DNA of 64,000 nt. Source: Methylobacterium organophilum (GTDB lineage Bacteria > Pseudomonadota > Alphaproteobacteria > Rhizobiales > Beijerinckiaceae). The DNA lies in assembly GCF_022179465.1 (NCBI RefSeq), contig NZ_BPQV01000007.1:1-64000 (forward strand), in the 5' to 3' direction. How positions within the stretch are numbered: the stretch's first letter is position 1; every line of letters starts with the position of its first letter. The position numbers and the translations under genes were made by a program. The notes beneath the pieces were generated by a model. It did no database searches and was not told the origin of the DNA. It worked only from the letters and a program-made list of their open reading frames with translations. Shown piece after piece: positions 8,948 through 17,672 of the stretch.

Positions 8948-10225
8948 TCAGCTCACCTCGCGCAGGTAGCTGGCGGATCCGCCCTGTCCCGCCTGCATCT
9001 CGCGCATGAAGCGGGCGATGCGGGGGGCGATGACCGTGCGGAAGCGGGAGCCGTTGAACACGCCGTAATGCCCAACCCCCGATTGCAGGTGATAGGCCTT
9101 GCGCGAGATCGTCAGGTTCGGCGTGAGGTCGAGGGCCGCCTTGGTCTGGCCGACCCCGGAAATGTCGTCGTTCTCGCCCTCGACGGCGAGGATGGCGCAG
9201 CGCCGGATCGCCTTGAGGTCGACCAGCTCGCCGCGGTGGCGCATCGTGCCCCGGGGCAGAGCGTGGTCGACGAAGACCGTCTGTACCGTCTGGAGGTAGA
9301 ACTCCGCGGTCAGATCCATCACCGCGAGGTACTCGTCGTAAAACTCGCGGTGCTTCTCGGCCGAGTCGCCGTCGCCGGTGACCAGGTGATGGAACATGTC
9401 GGTGTGGGCCGTGACATGGCGGTCGAGATTCATCGCCATGAATCCCGAGAGCTGCAGGAAGCCCGGATAGACGCTGCGGAACATGCCCGGATAGATCGGC
9501 GGCACGATCGTGATGCAATTGCGCTCGAACCAGTCCATGCCCCGTTCCTGGGCGAGGCAGTTCACGGCGGTCGGGGAGCGGCGCGTGTCGATGGGGCCAC
9601 CCATCAGGGTCATCGAGACCGGCACGAAGGGGCTGCCCTCGGCCTCCATCCGGGCCACGGCCGCGATCACCGGGACCGCCGGCTGGCACACGGCCATGAC
9701 GTGCAGGTCCGGCCCGAGGTCGCGGTACATCGCCTTGAGATAGTCGATATAGGTGTCGAGGTCGAAATTCCCCTCGACCACGGGCACCATGCGCGCATCC
9801 GCCCAGTCCGTGATGAACACCTGGTGATTGGGCAGCATCGCCTCGACGGTGCCGCGCAGCAGCGTGGCGTAGTGGCCGGACATCGGCGCGACGATGAGGA
9901 GCTTGGGCTGCGGCTCGGACGGCCCGCACACGAAGCCGCGGTCGAAGGTGACGACCCGGCAGAAGGGCCGCGACCAGACCACGCGCTCGGAGACGGGCAC
10001 CTCGCGCCCGTCCACCACGGTGAAGTCGAGGCCGAAGGCCGGCTTGCCGTAGCGCCGGGTGACACGCTCGAACATCTCGCAGCCGGCATGGGCCGAGCGC
10101 GCGTAGGGGGAATACGAGAGGGGGTTGGCCGGATTTGCCAGGGCGTGCTTCGTCATGTCCGCGGCGAAGCGCGCCGGTGTCAGCATCGCGTGCGCCGCCT
10201 CGTACCAAGCGTAGGCCAGATCCAT
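8948..10225 (-). CDS. phaZ: intracellular poly(3-hydroxybutyrate) depolymerase
   Basis: About 424 residues from the ATG at 10225, which is preceded by GGAGAGGA; the N-terminus MDLAYAWYEAAHAML matches the usual start of intracellular depolymerases. Alpha/beta-hydrolase fold. The nucleophile appears to be Cys180 in VMAVCQP, as in the Ralstonia PhaZ1 type, rather than serine in a lipase box. The acidic residue in VEGENDD and the histidine in GVGHYGVFNG complete the likely triad. No signal peptide, consistent with mobilising cytoplasmic PHB granules. Divergent from regB across about 210 bases. Confidence 0.92.
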   Translation of the reverse strand: MDLAYAWYEAAHAMLTPARFAADMTKHALANPANPLSYSPYARSAHAGCEMFERVTRRYGKPAFGLDFTVVDGREVPVSERVVWSRPFCRVVTFDRGFVCGPSEPQPKLLIVAPMSGHYATLLRGTVEAMLPNHQVFITDWADARMVPVVEGNFDLDTYIDYLKAMYRDLGPDLHVMAVCQPAVPVIAAVARMEAEGSPFVPVSMTLMGGPIDTRRSPTAVNCLAQERGMDWFERNCITIVPPIYPGMFRSVYPGFLQLSGFMAMNLDRHVTAHTDMFHHLVTGDGDSAEKHREFYDEYLAVMDLTAEFYLQTVQTVFVDHALPRGTMRHRGELVDLKAIRRCAILAVEGENDDISGVGQTKAALDLTPNLTISRKAYHLQSGVGHYGVFNGSRFRTVIAPRIARFMREMQAGQGGSASYLREVS

Positions 10226-10261
10226 GGCGCAGTCCTCTCCAGCTGCGATTCTTGCGCGTTC

Positions 10262-10272
10262 AATACAGTATT
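10262..10272. promoter_or_regulatory. short palindrome upstream of phaZ
   Basis: AATACAGTATT is a perfect 11-base dyad about 36 bases upstream of the phaZ ATG, within the divergent phaZ/regB intergenic region. The position suits an operator, but the site is short and no regulator is identified. Confidence 0.3.
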
Positions 10273-10433
10273 CGCGCTCGAACCTGTACACTTCCAGAAC
10301 AATCCCTCTTTCGAACGCACCATCCTGTCACGGAATGCCGATCAAAACAGGCATTATCCTGCCTAAGCACGCGAAAGTTGCAACTGCGTGATGCCCGCGC
10401 GCAGGCCCGGCCGCAGGTTGTCACGGCTGCGGG

Positions 10434-11867
10434 ATGGATTCCCGACGCACCGGCCCTATCGTTGCCCTCTCGATGATCGACATGAATTCCAGAGCCGATC
10501 TCCGCGATGTGCGGCACCTCCGGCTCGACACCTTCGTGCGCCTGCGCTGGCTGGCGCTGACCGGGCAGAGCGCCGCCGTGCTCGGAGCCCAGTTCGGCCT
10601 CGGCCTGAACCTGCCCTTCGGCTGGTGCTTCCTGGTGATCGCGGCCTCGTCCTGGCTGAACCTCGCGCTCCGGATCCGATTCCCCGCGAGCTACCGCCTG
10701 AGCGACGATTCGGCCGCCCTGCTCCTCGCCTTCGACATCATCCAGCTCGCCGCCCTGCTCTTCCTCACGGGCGGCCTGCAGAACCCGTTCGCGCTGCTCT
10801 TCCTGGCGCCGGTGCTGATCTCGGCCACGGCCCTGCCGCCGGAGCGCACCCTGGCCCTCGGGCTGCTCGCCATCGGCCTTGCCACCCTGCTCGCCCTGGT
10901 GCATCGCCCGCTGCCCTGGTTCGCCGACGGCAAGATCGAGCTGCCGTTTCTGTACGTGTCCGGGGTGTGGACGGCGATCCTGCTCGGCACGGCCTTCACC
11001 GGCGTCTATGCTTGGCGGGTGGCGGAGGAGACGCGCCAGCTCGCCCAGGCCCTCGCCGCCACCGAGCTGGTGCTGGCCCGCGAGCAGCATCTCTCGCAGC
11101 TCGACGGCCTCGCGGCAGCGGCGGCCCACGAGCTCGGCACGCCCCTCGGCACCATCATGGTGGTGGCCAAGGAGCTCGACCGCCAGCTCGGGCCGACCGC
11201 CTCCGCCGCGGTGGCCGAGGATCTGCACCTCCTGCGCGAGCAGGTCGACCGCTGCCGGGGCATCCTCTCCAAGCTGACCTCTCTGGGCGACGACTCCGAG
11301 GGCAGCGAGAGCTTCCTGCAGACCATCACCTTCCACCATCTCGTCGAGGAGCTGGTGGCGCCCCAGCGGGCGCTGGGCGTCGCGGTGGAGGTGGTCCACC
11401 AGGGCGAGGGCTCGGAACCGGTCTGCCAACGCAATCCCGGGGTGATGTTCGGCCTCGCCAACATCCTCGACAACGCCGTCGACTTCGCCGAGAGCCGCGT
11501 CGTGGTCGAGGCGCGCTGGGGGCCCGACACGGTGAGCCTCGAGATCCGCGACGACGGGCCGGGCTTCCCGAGCGAGGTCCTCCTGCGGGCGGGCGAGCCC
11601 TACGTGACCACGCGCGGCCGCGAGAAGGGCGCGGGCAAGGACGAGGTCGGGGCCGGCCTCGGACTCGGGCTGTTCATCGCCAAGACCCTGATCGAGCGCT
11701 CGGGGGCGCAACTCGCCCTCTCCAACGCGACGACGCCCGGCAGCCACGGCGCCGTGGCCCGGATCTCCTGGGCGCGGCCCATCTTCGAGAGGGGCACGCT
11801 CGCGCGCGAAAGAATCGCACACGATCCGCTTTCGCCCCTGCCCGAACGCGATGCCGCACCCATATAA
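10434..11867 (+). CDS. regB: redox-sensing histidine kinase RegB/PrrB/ActS
   Basis: 477 residues. Six hydrophobic segments span about residues 38-195. The quinone-sensing loop GGLQNPF (113-119), diagnostic of RegB, lies between membrane helices. The cytoplasmic part has the H-box AAAHELGTPLG (His232), the redox-active cysteine Cys274 in EQVDRCRGIL, and a HATPase domain (NILDNAVDFAE, DDGPGF, GLGLGLFIAKTLIE). RegB senses quinone-pool redox state and controls respiration, carbon and nitrogen fixation genes through RegA. Internal ATGs at 10473 and 10482 are possible alternative starts; none has a clear ribosome site. regA follows after 36 bases. Confidence 0.94.
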   Translation: MDSRRTGPIVALSMIDMNSRADLRDVRHLRLDTFVRLRWLALTGQSAAVLGAQFGLGLNLPFGWCFLVIAASSWLNLALRIRFPASYRLSDDSAALLLAFDIIQLAALLFLTGGLQNPFALLFLAPVLISATALPPERTLALGLLAIGLATLLALVHRPLPWFADGKIELPFLYVSGVWTAILLGTAFTGVYAWRVAEETRQLAQALAATELVLAREQHLSQLDGLAAAAAHELGTPLGTIMVVAKELDRQLGPTASAAVAEDLHLLREQVDRCRGILSKLTSLGDDSEGSESFLQTITFHHLVEELVAPQRALGVAVEVVHQGEGSEPVCQRNPGVMFGLANILDNAVDFAESRVVVEARWGPDTVSLEIRDDGPGFPSEVLLRAGEPYVTTRGREKGAGKDEVGAGLGLGLFIAKTLIERSGAQLALSNATTPGSHGAVARISWARPIFERGTLARERIAHDPLSPLPERDAAPI

Positions 11868-11903
11868 GGGTCTGCGAACTATCGAACTTGAGAGGAACGT
11901 CGC

Positions 11904-12506
11904 ATGCTGACGCACTCCGGCGCCGCTGCGGGCACGACCGAAGCGGCCGTGCTGACCGACCGCGATCCGCTCGCGGCTTTCTCCGACAAGAGCCTCCTGA
12001 TCGTCGACGACGACCGGCCCTTCTCCACCCGGCTCGCCCGGGCCATGGAGGCGCGGGGCTACCAGGTGCAGGTGGCCGAGAGCGTGACCGAGGGCGTCTC
12101 CGCCGTGGAGGCCCAGCCCCCCGCCTTCGCCGTGATCGACATGCGGCTCGGCGACGGAAACGGCCTCGATGTGATCGCCCGGCTGAAGGAGCGCCGGCCC
12201 GAGGCACGGGGCGTGATCCTCACCGGCTATGGCAACATCGCCACGGCCGTGACCGCGGTGAAGCTCGGCGCCTTCGACTATCTCGCCAAGCCGGCCGACG
12301 CCGACGAGATCCACGGCACCCTGATGGCCCAGCCGGGCGAGCGCGCCGACCCGCCCGAGAACCCGATGTCCGCCGACCGGGTGCGCTGGGAGCATATCCA
12401 GCGGGTCTACGAGCTGTGCGGGCGCAACGTCTCGGAAACGGCCCGGCGCCTCAACATGCACCGCCGCACCCTGCAGCGGATCCTGGCCAAGCGCGCGCCC
12501 CGCTGA
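11904..12506 (+). CDS. regA: response regulator RegA/PrrA/ActR
   Basis: 200 residues. The receiver domain has VDDD near residue 34, phospho-acceptor Asp79 in VIDMRLGDGNG, TGYGN, and Lys in LAKPAD. A short proline-containing linker leads to a C-terminal Fis-type helix-turn-helix (WEHIQRVYELCGRNVSETAR, then RRTLQRILAK) that is very highly conserved in this family. The ribosome site GAGAGGAAC lies just upstream of the ATG. Partner of the preceding kinase. The order kinase-regulator with no senC between them differs from the Rhodobacter regB-senC-regA arrangement. Confidence 0.95.
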   Translation: MLTHSGAAAGTTEAAVLTDRDPLAAFSDKSLLIVDDDRPFSTRLARAMEARGYQVQVAESVTEGVSAVEAQPPAFAVIDMRLGDGNGLDVIARLKERRPEARGVILTGYGNIATAVTAVKLGAFDYLAKPADADEIHGTLMAQPGERADPPENPMSADRVRWEHIQRVYELCGRNVSETARRLNMHRRTLQRILAKRAPR

Positions 12507-12518
12507 GGGCGCGCGCGC

Positions 12519-12545
12519 TCGGGGCGGTTGCGCGGGCCGCCCCGA
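12519..12545 (+). terminator. GC-rich hairpin after regA
   Basis: TCGGGGCGG and CCGCCCCGA form a perfect nine-base stem with a nine-base loop, 12 bases after the regA stop. There is no T run after it, so if it ends transcription it does so weakly or with Rho. Confidence 0.4.
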
Positions 12546-12607
12546 TCGGGCAAGTGCCTGCCGAAGACTGATCGAGCGGCCCGGCGCCGCGACGGGACGG
12601 ATATCCG

Positions 12608-12847
12608 GTGAACACGCGCCATCTCATCACCGTGCTCAGCCTGATGGTCCTGGTCGGGACCGAGGTTTTCGCTGCCGCGATCTCTGCCGGCTGGGCGCTC
12701 GCCGGGCTGTTCGAGCTGGGCGACACGATCGGTCACGTGCTGATGGCGCTGTTCAGCCTGCTCGCCGCCTGGATCATGCTCCAGCTCTGGCGGCGCGCGA
12801 CCAGCATCGAGCCGCTGCGCCGACGCGAATCAGCCGCGCGCCGCTGA
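12608..12847 (+). CDS. small two-helix membrane protein
   Basis: 79 residues from a GTG at 12608. Two hydrophobic helices (about 5-33 and 40-62) are separated by a short loop (FELGDTIG) and followed by a basic tail (RRRESAARR), so both ends should face the cytoplasm. No family is recognised. It lies about 100 bases downstream of regA, past a GC hairpin, so it may be transcribed separately. Reality as a gene is supported by clean membrane topology and good codon usage rather than by a known homologue. Confidence 0.6.
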   Translation: MNTRHLITVLSLMVLVGTEVFAAAISAGWALAGLFELGDTIGHVLMALFSLLAAWIMLQLWRRATSIEPLRRRESAARR

Positions 12848-13046
12848 GCCGAAGCCGCCCGCGCGCGTCCGGCTCTCAATCATAGCGTTACGGGGCCGAC
12901 CCGAGCGCAACCTGGACGCGGATTGGCTTCAACCGTCCGATTTTTGCCGAGGCAAGTCTGCAAACCTGCGATTGCTCGCCGCATCGATCCGCTTTATCGG
13001 CGTGGGATCGAACCGAAACGCGGATGACCGCAGCTCACCGGGTACA

Positions 13047-13289
13047 ATGAAAAAAGCACGCATCGTCGTCACGCTGAAAACCGGCGTCCTTGATCCGCAG
13101 GGCAAGGCGATCGAGGCCGCTCTGCGCTCGTTCGGCATCCAAGACGTGGGTAGCGTGCGTCAGGGCAAGGTGTTCGACGTCGAGTTGTCGACGGAGGACG
13201 CCGCCGCCGCAGAATCGACTCTGAAGTCTGCCTGCGAGAAGCTGCTCGCGAACACCGTCATCGAGAACTACTCGATCGAGATCGCCTGA
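13047..13289 (+). CDS. purS: phosphoribosylformylglycinamidine synthase subunit PurS
   Basis: 80 residues. MKKARIVVTLKTGVLDPQGKAIEAAL and GKVFDVEL are the classic PurS pattern. PurS is the small subunit that joins PurL and the glutaminase PurQ into the FGAM synthase complex of de novo purine synthesis. The ATG at 13047 is chosen over an upstream frame start because the family core begins exactly there. Its stop overlaps the purQ start by one base (TGATG), so PurS and PurQ are made together. purL is not seen in the window. Confidence 0.95.
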   Translation: MKKARIVVTLKTGVLDPQGKAIEAALRSFGIQDVGSVRQGKVFDVELSTEDAAAAESTLKSACEKLLANTVIENYSIEIA

Positions 13290-13969
13290 TGCGCGCGGCC
13301 GTCGTCGTCTTTCCGGGATCGAACCGCGACGGCGACGTCGCGCGGGCGCTCCGACTTGCCGGTGCCGAGGTCAGCAAGGTCTGGCATGCGGAGACGGCGC
13401 TGCCGGCCGGCACCGACCTCGCGGTGGTCCCGGGGGGCTTCTCCTATGGCGACTACCTGCGCTGCGGCGCCATCGCCGGCCGGGCCACGGCCATGGACGC
13501 GGTGCGGGCGCACGCGGCGCGCGGTGGCCTCGTGCTCGGCATCTGCAACGGCTTCCAGATCCTGTGCGAATCCGGCCTGCTGCCGGGCGTGCTGATGCGC
13601 AACGTCAACCGCCGCTTCCTCTGCCACCGGCAGACCCTGCGGGTGGAGCGTGCCGACACCCGCTTCACCACCGCCTATACGAAGGGGCAGGTGATCGACG
13701 TCTGCGTGGCCCATGGCGAGGGCAACTACTTCGCCGACCCGGAGACCCTGGCCCGGCTCGAGGGCGAGGGCCGCGTCGCCTTCCGCTACTGCGATGCCGC
13801 CGGCGGCGTGACCGAGAACGCCAACATCAACGGCTCGCTCAACGGGATCGCCGGGATCTACTCCGAGCAGCTCAACGTGCTCGGCATGATGCCGCACCCC
13901 GAGAACTTCGTGGAGGATCTCGTCGGCGGCACGGACGGGCGCGGCCTGTTCCAGAGCCTCGCCGCCTGA
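13289..13969 (+). CDS. purQ: phosphoribosylformylglycinamidine synthase subunit PurQ (glutaminase)
   Basis: 226 residues, a class I glutamine amidotransferase that supplies ammonia to PurL. The nucleophile cysteine is in LGICNGFQIL (about residue 86), and the His and Glu of the triad are in MMPHPENFVE near the C-terminus. The N-terminus AVVVFPGSNRDGD is the family signature. Translation is coupled to purS through a one-base stop/start overlap. A palindrome-rich 400-base gap follows. Confidence 0.96.
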   Translation: MRAAVVVFPGSNRDGDVARALRLAGAEVSKVWHAETALPAGTDLAVVPGGFSYGDYLRCGAIAGRATAMDAVRAHAARGGLVLGICNGFQILCESGLLPGVLMRNVNRRFLCHRQTLRVERADTRFTTAYTKGQVIDVCVAHGEGNYFADPETLARLEGEGRVAFRYCDAAGGVTENANINGSLNGIAGIYSEQLNVLGMMPHPENFVEDLVGGTDGRGLFQSLAA

Positions 13970-14231
13970 GCCTTTCGCACCGGGCCTCGAACAGCCCCGG
14001 AGCGTCGGCCCGAAGCAGGGTCGCGAGGCTTCGAGGGCGTATCCCCCATCCTCCGGAGCCGCCGAGGTGGCTGGAACCGGAGGTCGGATCCCGAGGCGGA
14101 ACCGGTTCGATCCCGGACGCCATGCTGCCGGATCGGGCTCGGTCACCCGGCCCGCACGCTTCTCTCCCCAAGGTCAGCCCCCTGGACTGCCCCACGCGCG
14201 CTCCTAGCGACGAAGGCGGGGCCGGCGCGCG

Positions 14232-14274
14232 TTGGAAGCGCTTCCGATCGCGTTGCCATCGGGAGCGCTTCCAA
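14232..14274. repeat. 17-base inverted repeat
   Basis: TTGGAAGCGCTTCCGAT (14232-14248) and ATCGGGAGCGCTTCCAA (14258-14274) pair over 17 bases with one mismatch and a nine-base loop. Each arm also contains a GGAAGCGCTTCC-like palindrome. No T run follows. It lies 14 bases before a second palindromic element and may be part of the same repeat unit or act as a two-way terminator between convergent purQ and apt. Confidence 0.7.
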
Positions 14275-14287
14275 GCCTGTGTCGTGA

Positions 14288-14336
14288 CGCGCTCTCTCAC
14301 GCCGAACCGGTACCCACTTCGGCGGAGAGCGCTCTA
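14288..14336. repeat. Rhizobiales-type palindromic element
   Basis: The arms CGCTCTC...CGCCGAA and TTCGGCG-GAGAGCG flank a centre GAACCGGTACCCACTT. This layout (a GAACCGGT/CCACTT centre between GAGCGCTCT-like ends) matches the dispersed palindromic repeats common in Rhizobiales intergenic regions. Recognised by pattern only; a genome-wide copy count would confirm it. Confidence 0.6.
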
Positions 14337-14377
14337 GGTTCGGGGATACCGCAGACGCGCCGTCCTCGGGCGAGGGC

Positions 14378-14926
14378 TCAGTGCCCCTCGAACTCCATCA
14401 GGGTCCGCACGGTCACGCCCAGGTCGCGCAGGCGCTGGGCGCCCCCGATCTCCGGCAAGTCGATCACAAAGCAGGCCGCGACCACCTCGGCGCCGAGCTG
14501 CCTCAGCAGGTTCACCGCGGCCGTGGCGGTGCCGCCGGTGGCGATGAGGTCGTCCACCAGGATGACCCGATCGCCCTCGCGGATCGCGTCCACGTGGATC
14601 TCGATCTCGTCGGTGCCGTATTCGAGGGCATAGGCCGTCGAGACGGTCTTGTGGGGCAGCTTGCCCTTCTTGCGGATCGGCACGAAGCCCGAGGAGAGCT
14701 GATGCGCCACGGCTCCCCCGAGGATGAAGCCCCGCGCCTCGATGCCCGCCACCTGATCGATCCGCCCGCCCGCGAAGGGATGCACCAGGGAATCCACCGC
14801 CCGGCGGAAGGAGCGCGGGTCGCTGAGCAGCGTGGTGATGTCGCGGAAGACGATGCCCGGCTTCGGGTAATCCGGAATCGAGCGGATCGAATCCTTGAGG
14901 GCGCTGTGGCGGCGGGCTTCCATCAT
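14378..14926 (-). CDS. apt: adenine phosphoribosyltransferase
   Basis: 182 residues. Salvages adenine to AMP with PRPP. The PRPP-binding motif is [14 protein letters not shown] (about residues 121-134). The N-terminal [21 protein letters not shown] and the [12 protein letters not shown] block are typical of the enzyme. Tandem ATGs at 14926 and 14923 are equivalent starts, with AAGG just upstream. Convergent with purQ across the palindrome-rich gap. Confidence 0.95.
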   Translation of the reverse strand: MMEARRHSALKDSIRSIPDYPKPGIVFRDITTLLSDPRSFRRAVDSLVHPFAGGRIDQVAGIEARGFILGGAVAHQLSSGFVPIRKKGKLPHKTVSTAYALEYGTDEIEIHVDAIREGDRVILVDDLIATGGTATAAVNLLRQLGAEVVAACFVIDLPEIGGAQRLRDLGVTVRTLMEFEGH

Positions 14927-15065
14927 TCGGCCTTTTCGGGAAACGGGCGCCGGGGGTTAGAGCAGAAGGCGCGGCGCAGGGCCAGAGGGTTTCCGGATGC
15001 GCCGCCGCCGCTCCTGCGGCGCGGAGCGATCACCCATTCGTGGCTCGGCTTGGCACCCCCACTCC

Positions 15066-15866
15066 TCAGGCCGCGGCGTTCGCCTTCTTCAGGATCGCCA
15101 CCAGCTCCCGGTGCAACACCTCGTTGCCGCAGGCGACGGAGCGGGCGACCATCGGCTCGGCGCCGCCATCGGCGTTGCTGACGAAGCCGCCGGCCTCGCG
15201 CACCAGGATCACACCCGCGGCGATGTCCCAGGTCTGCAGGTCGCGCTCCCAGTAGAGGTCGTTGCGGCCGCAGGCGACGTAGGCGAGGTCGAGGGCGGCC
15301 GAACCGAAGCGGCGCGCTCCGCCGGTCACCGCCATCACGGCGGCGACCTCGCGCAGGAGGCGCGGATGGCTGCCGCGGCCGAGATAGGGCGAGCCGTAGG
15401 CGACGAGGGCGTCGGCCAGATCCGTGCGGCCGGAGACGCGCAGGCGGCGGTTGTTCAGGTAGGCGCCCTTGCCGCGCTCGGCCATGAACAGCTCGTCCTT
15501 GATCGGATCGTAGACCACGCCGGCCACGATCTGGCCCTCGCGCTCGAGTCCGACCGAGATCGCGAAATGCGGGATGCCGTGCAGGAAGTTGGTGGTGCCG
15601 TCGAGCGGGTCGACATGCCAGGTGTGGCTCTTGTCGCTGCCCTCGATCGTGCCGGACTCCTCCATCACGAGGCCGTAGCCGGGACGGGCCTTCATCAGGG
15701 CCTCGCGCAGCACCTCCTCGGCCTTGCGGTCGGCGGCCGAGACGAAGTTGCCGGGGCCCTTGCGCGAGACCTGCAGGTTCTCGACCTCGCCGAAATCGCG
15801 CTTGAGGCCGCGGGCGGCCTTGCGCACGGCGTCGACCATCACGGTCATGAGGGGAGAATTGATCAT
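15066..15866 (-). CDS. inositol monophosphatase family protein (SuhB-like)
   Basis: 266 residues from the ATG at 15866. The Li+-sensitive, Mg2+-dependent phosphatase motifs are present: EES (residues about 69-71), the metal site WHVDPLDGTTNF, and the C-terminal WDIAAGVILVREAGG. The family includes inositol-1-phosphatase and SuhB, which also acts in rRNA transcription complexes; sequence does not decide which applies. The start MINSPLMTVMVDAVRKAARGL is typical of rhizobial members. It is divergent from the quinone-oxidoreductase-like gene. Confidence 0.92.
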   Translation of the reverse strand: MINSPLMTVMVDAVRKAARGLKRDFGEVENLQVSRKGPGNFVSAADRKAEEVLREALMKARPGYGLVMEESGTIEGSDKSHTWHVDPLDGTTNFLHGIPHFAISVGLEREGQIVAGVVYDPIKDELFMAERGKGAYLNNRRLRVSGRTDLADALVAYGSPYLGRGSHPRLLREVAAVMAVTGGARRFGSAALDLAYVACGRNDLYWERDLQTWDIAAGVILVREAGGFVSNADGGAEPMVARSVACGNEVLHRELVAILKKANAAA

Positions 15867-16100
15867 CGGGCAGATTTTCGAAGACAGGTCGGGGACGGGA
15901 TTGGCACGCGTTCTATACGGCTTGGCGCCCGGTGCCACGGCTTTTCGCGAATGCAAGCCATCCCCTGCAAGCCCACGGCGCGATCGACGCGCGGAAACGC
16001 CGCCGGACTGGACGATCCGGCGCGGCGCCCAATCCTTCCCGGCAGTCCCGCGGCGGCGGCCCTGTCCGGCCGGCGCCCCCTCTCCAGGCCGAGGTCCTCG

Positions 16101-17108
16101 ATGAAAGCCGTGACGCTGCGCCAGCCCGCCGGGCTCGACAATCTCGTGACCGTCGAGCGGGCGGATCCCGGCCAGCCGGGGCCGGGCGCGATCCGCGTCC
16201 GGCTCCATGCGAGCTCGCTGAACTTCCACGATTACGCCGTGGCCACCGGCGCGATCCCCGCCGCGGAGGGGCGCATCCCCCTGTCGGACGGCGCCGGAAT
16301 CGTGGAGGCGGTCGGCGAGGGCGTCGAGGAGTTCTCCGCGGGCGACCGCGTCGTGTCGTGCTTCTTCCCGCATTGGAGCGACGGCGCGCCGCCCATCGCC
16401 GATTTCTCGAAGACACCCGGCGACGGGATCGACGGCTATGCCCGCGAGGTCGTCTGCGTGCCGGCGACCTGGTTCACGCGGGCGCCCCGCGGCTACGAGC
16501 ACGCGGAGGCCGCGACCCTGACCACCGCCGGGCTCACCGCCTGGCGCGCCCTCGTTCCGCAGGGCGGGCTCAAGGCGGGCGATTCCGTGCTGGTGCTCGG
16601 CACCGGCGGCGTCTCGATCTTCGCGCTGCAATTCGCCAAGGCCATGGGCGCGACCGTCATCGCCACCTCCTCCTCGGACGCGAAGCTGAAACGCGCCCGT
16701 GCGCTGGGGGCCGATCACGGGATCAACTACCGCCGGGAGCCCGAATGGGGCGCCAAGGTCATCGAACTCACGGAAGGTCGCGGCGTCGACCACGTGATCG
16801 AGGTGGGCGGCCCGGCCACGCTGGCCCAATCGATCGCCGCCTGCCGGATCGGCGGCCACATCGCCCTGATCGGGATCCTGACGGGCTGGGAGGGGCAGGT
16901 GCCGACGGCCGCTCTGATGCTGCGCCAGCAGCGTCTGCACGGTCTCGTGGTGGGCAGCCGGCGGGAGCAGCAGGACATGATCCGCGCCATCGACGCCACC
17001 GGTTTGCACCCGGTGATCGACCGGACCTTCCCGCTCTCAGAGCTCGCCGACGCCTTCCGCTACGAGGAGAGCGCCGCGCATTTCGGGAAGATCTGCGTCA
17101 CGATCTGA
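16101..17108 (+). CDS. zinc-free MDR family NAD(P)-dependent oxidoreductase
   Basis: 335 residues of the medium-chain dehydrogenase/reductase superfamily. The GroES-like N-terminal domain (NFHDYAVATG, LSDGAGIVEAVG) and the Rossmann nucleotide motif VLVLGTGGVSIFALQFAK are clear. The catalytic-zinc His and the four structural cysteines of alcohol dehydrogenases are absent, which places it with quinone oxidoreductase/alkene reductase-like members. Substrate unknown. It converges on the carrier-protein gene 18 bases downstream but need not be linked to that pathway. Confidence 0.88.
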   Translation: MKAVTLRQPAGLDNLVTVERADPGQPGPGAIRVRLHASSLNFHDYAVATGAIPAAEGRIPLSDGAGIVEAVGEGVEEFSAGDRVVSCFFPHWSDGAPPIADFSKTPGDGIDGYAREVVCVPATWFTRAPRGYEHAEAATLTTAGLTAWRALVPQGGLKAGDSVLVLGTGGVSIFALQFAKAMGATVIATSSSDAKLKRARALGADHGINYRREPEWGAKVIELTEGRGVDHVIEVGGPATLAQSIAACRIGGHIALIGILTGWEGQVPTAALMLRQQRLHGLVVGSRREQQDMIRAIDATGLHPVIDRTFPLSELADAFRYEESAAHFGKICVTI

Positions 17109-17126
17109 GGGCGGGCCGGCACCCGC

Positions 17127-17393
17127 TCAGTGCGCCTTCACCGCCTCGATCATCCGGGCGATGGTCTCGATCGAGTAGAAGTTGGCCGGCTTGAGGTAGG
17201 CCGGGGGAATCATGATGTCGAACGCCGCCTCGATCGCCACCATCAGGTTGACGAGATCGAGGGAGGACAGGCCGACATCCACGAGCGCGTCCTCCGGCCG
17301 GAAATCCCGGTCGCGCGCCTGCTGCGCCAGAATCTCCCGGGCGAGACCCATGGTGCGGTCCGTCACGTCGGCGGAAGCGATGTCCGTGCTCAT
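17127..17393 (-). CDS. phosphopantetheine carrier protein, putative amino acid carrier
   Basis: 88 residues, a four-helix acyl/peptidyl carrier protein. The modification site lies in DVGLSSLDLVNLM; Ser44 aligns with the phosphopantetheine serine of DSL motifs. Start at the ATG at 17393, since upstream frame extension is low-complexity. It is divergent from an operon that contains an aminoacyl-tRNA-synthetase-like amino acid:[carrier protein] ligase. In characterised Rhizobiales cases (Bradyrhizobium and Agrobacterium) such a ligase charges a small carrier protein encoded next to it, which makes this the likely acceptor; the second carrier protein at 20848 is the alternative. Confidence 0.88.
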   Translation of the reverse strand: MSTDIASADVTDRTMGLAREILAQQARDRDFRPEDALVDVGLSSLDLVNLMVAIEAAFDIMIPPAYLKPANFYSIETIARMIEAVKAH

Positions 17394-17672
17394 GGGAAAC
17401 GGTCCGGCAAAGCGCGTCGGGTCAACGTCGGCGTGATAGACTAGGGTAGTGGCGACCAAGGTGGGACACGCCCCCGGGATGGTCAACGAATTCTTTAACC
17501 CCAATCGATTCACGGTTAATTTTACGCAGTTTTTCCTACGTATTTGCGCTACCCTAAAATTCTACCGTGGCCCCCTTCGGGCCGATATAGGTTTCGTGTC
17601 ATTCTCCAACTGTTCAACCCCCGAGCGAAACAGCTCCGGCGGAACAGGATCGCAAAAATTTCGAGCGCGACC
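17394..17672. promoter_or_regulatory. divergent control region of the carrier-protein cluster
   Basis: 279 bases between divergently read genes. Its middle (about 17480-17590) is clearly richer in A and T than the surroundings. TTAACC (17495-17500) and GGTTAA (17514-17519) form a spaced inverted repeat. The position implies promoters in both directions, but I cannot assign -35/-10 boxes confidently. Confidence 0.5.

Larger units (their letters stand above)
13970..14377. other. gene-free interval with two palindromes
   Basis: About 408 bases between purQ and apt, which run toward each other. No credible coding frame is seen. It holds two inverted repeats, described separately (14232-14274 and 14288-14336). 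The rest is unremarkable GC-rich sequence. Confidence 0.75.

Noticed and set aside
7853-10366. Open frame of 837 codons antisense to the YgjP-type and phaZ genes
   Set aside because: It lies opposite two genes with clear catalytic motifs, and its translation is low-complexity (Arg, His, Asp, Glu-rich) without a fold; typical of high-GC antisense frames.
14997-16100. Upstream extension of the oxidoreductase frame
   Set aside because: Antisense to the inositol-monophosphatase-family gene; MDR domain begins at 16101.
17495-17519. CtrA binding site (TTAA-N7-TTAA)
   Set aside because: TTAACC and GGTTAA are present but their spacing does not fit the CtrA box.
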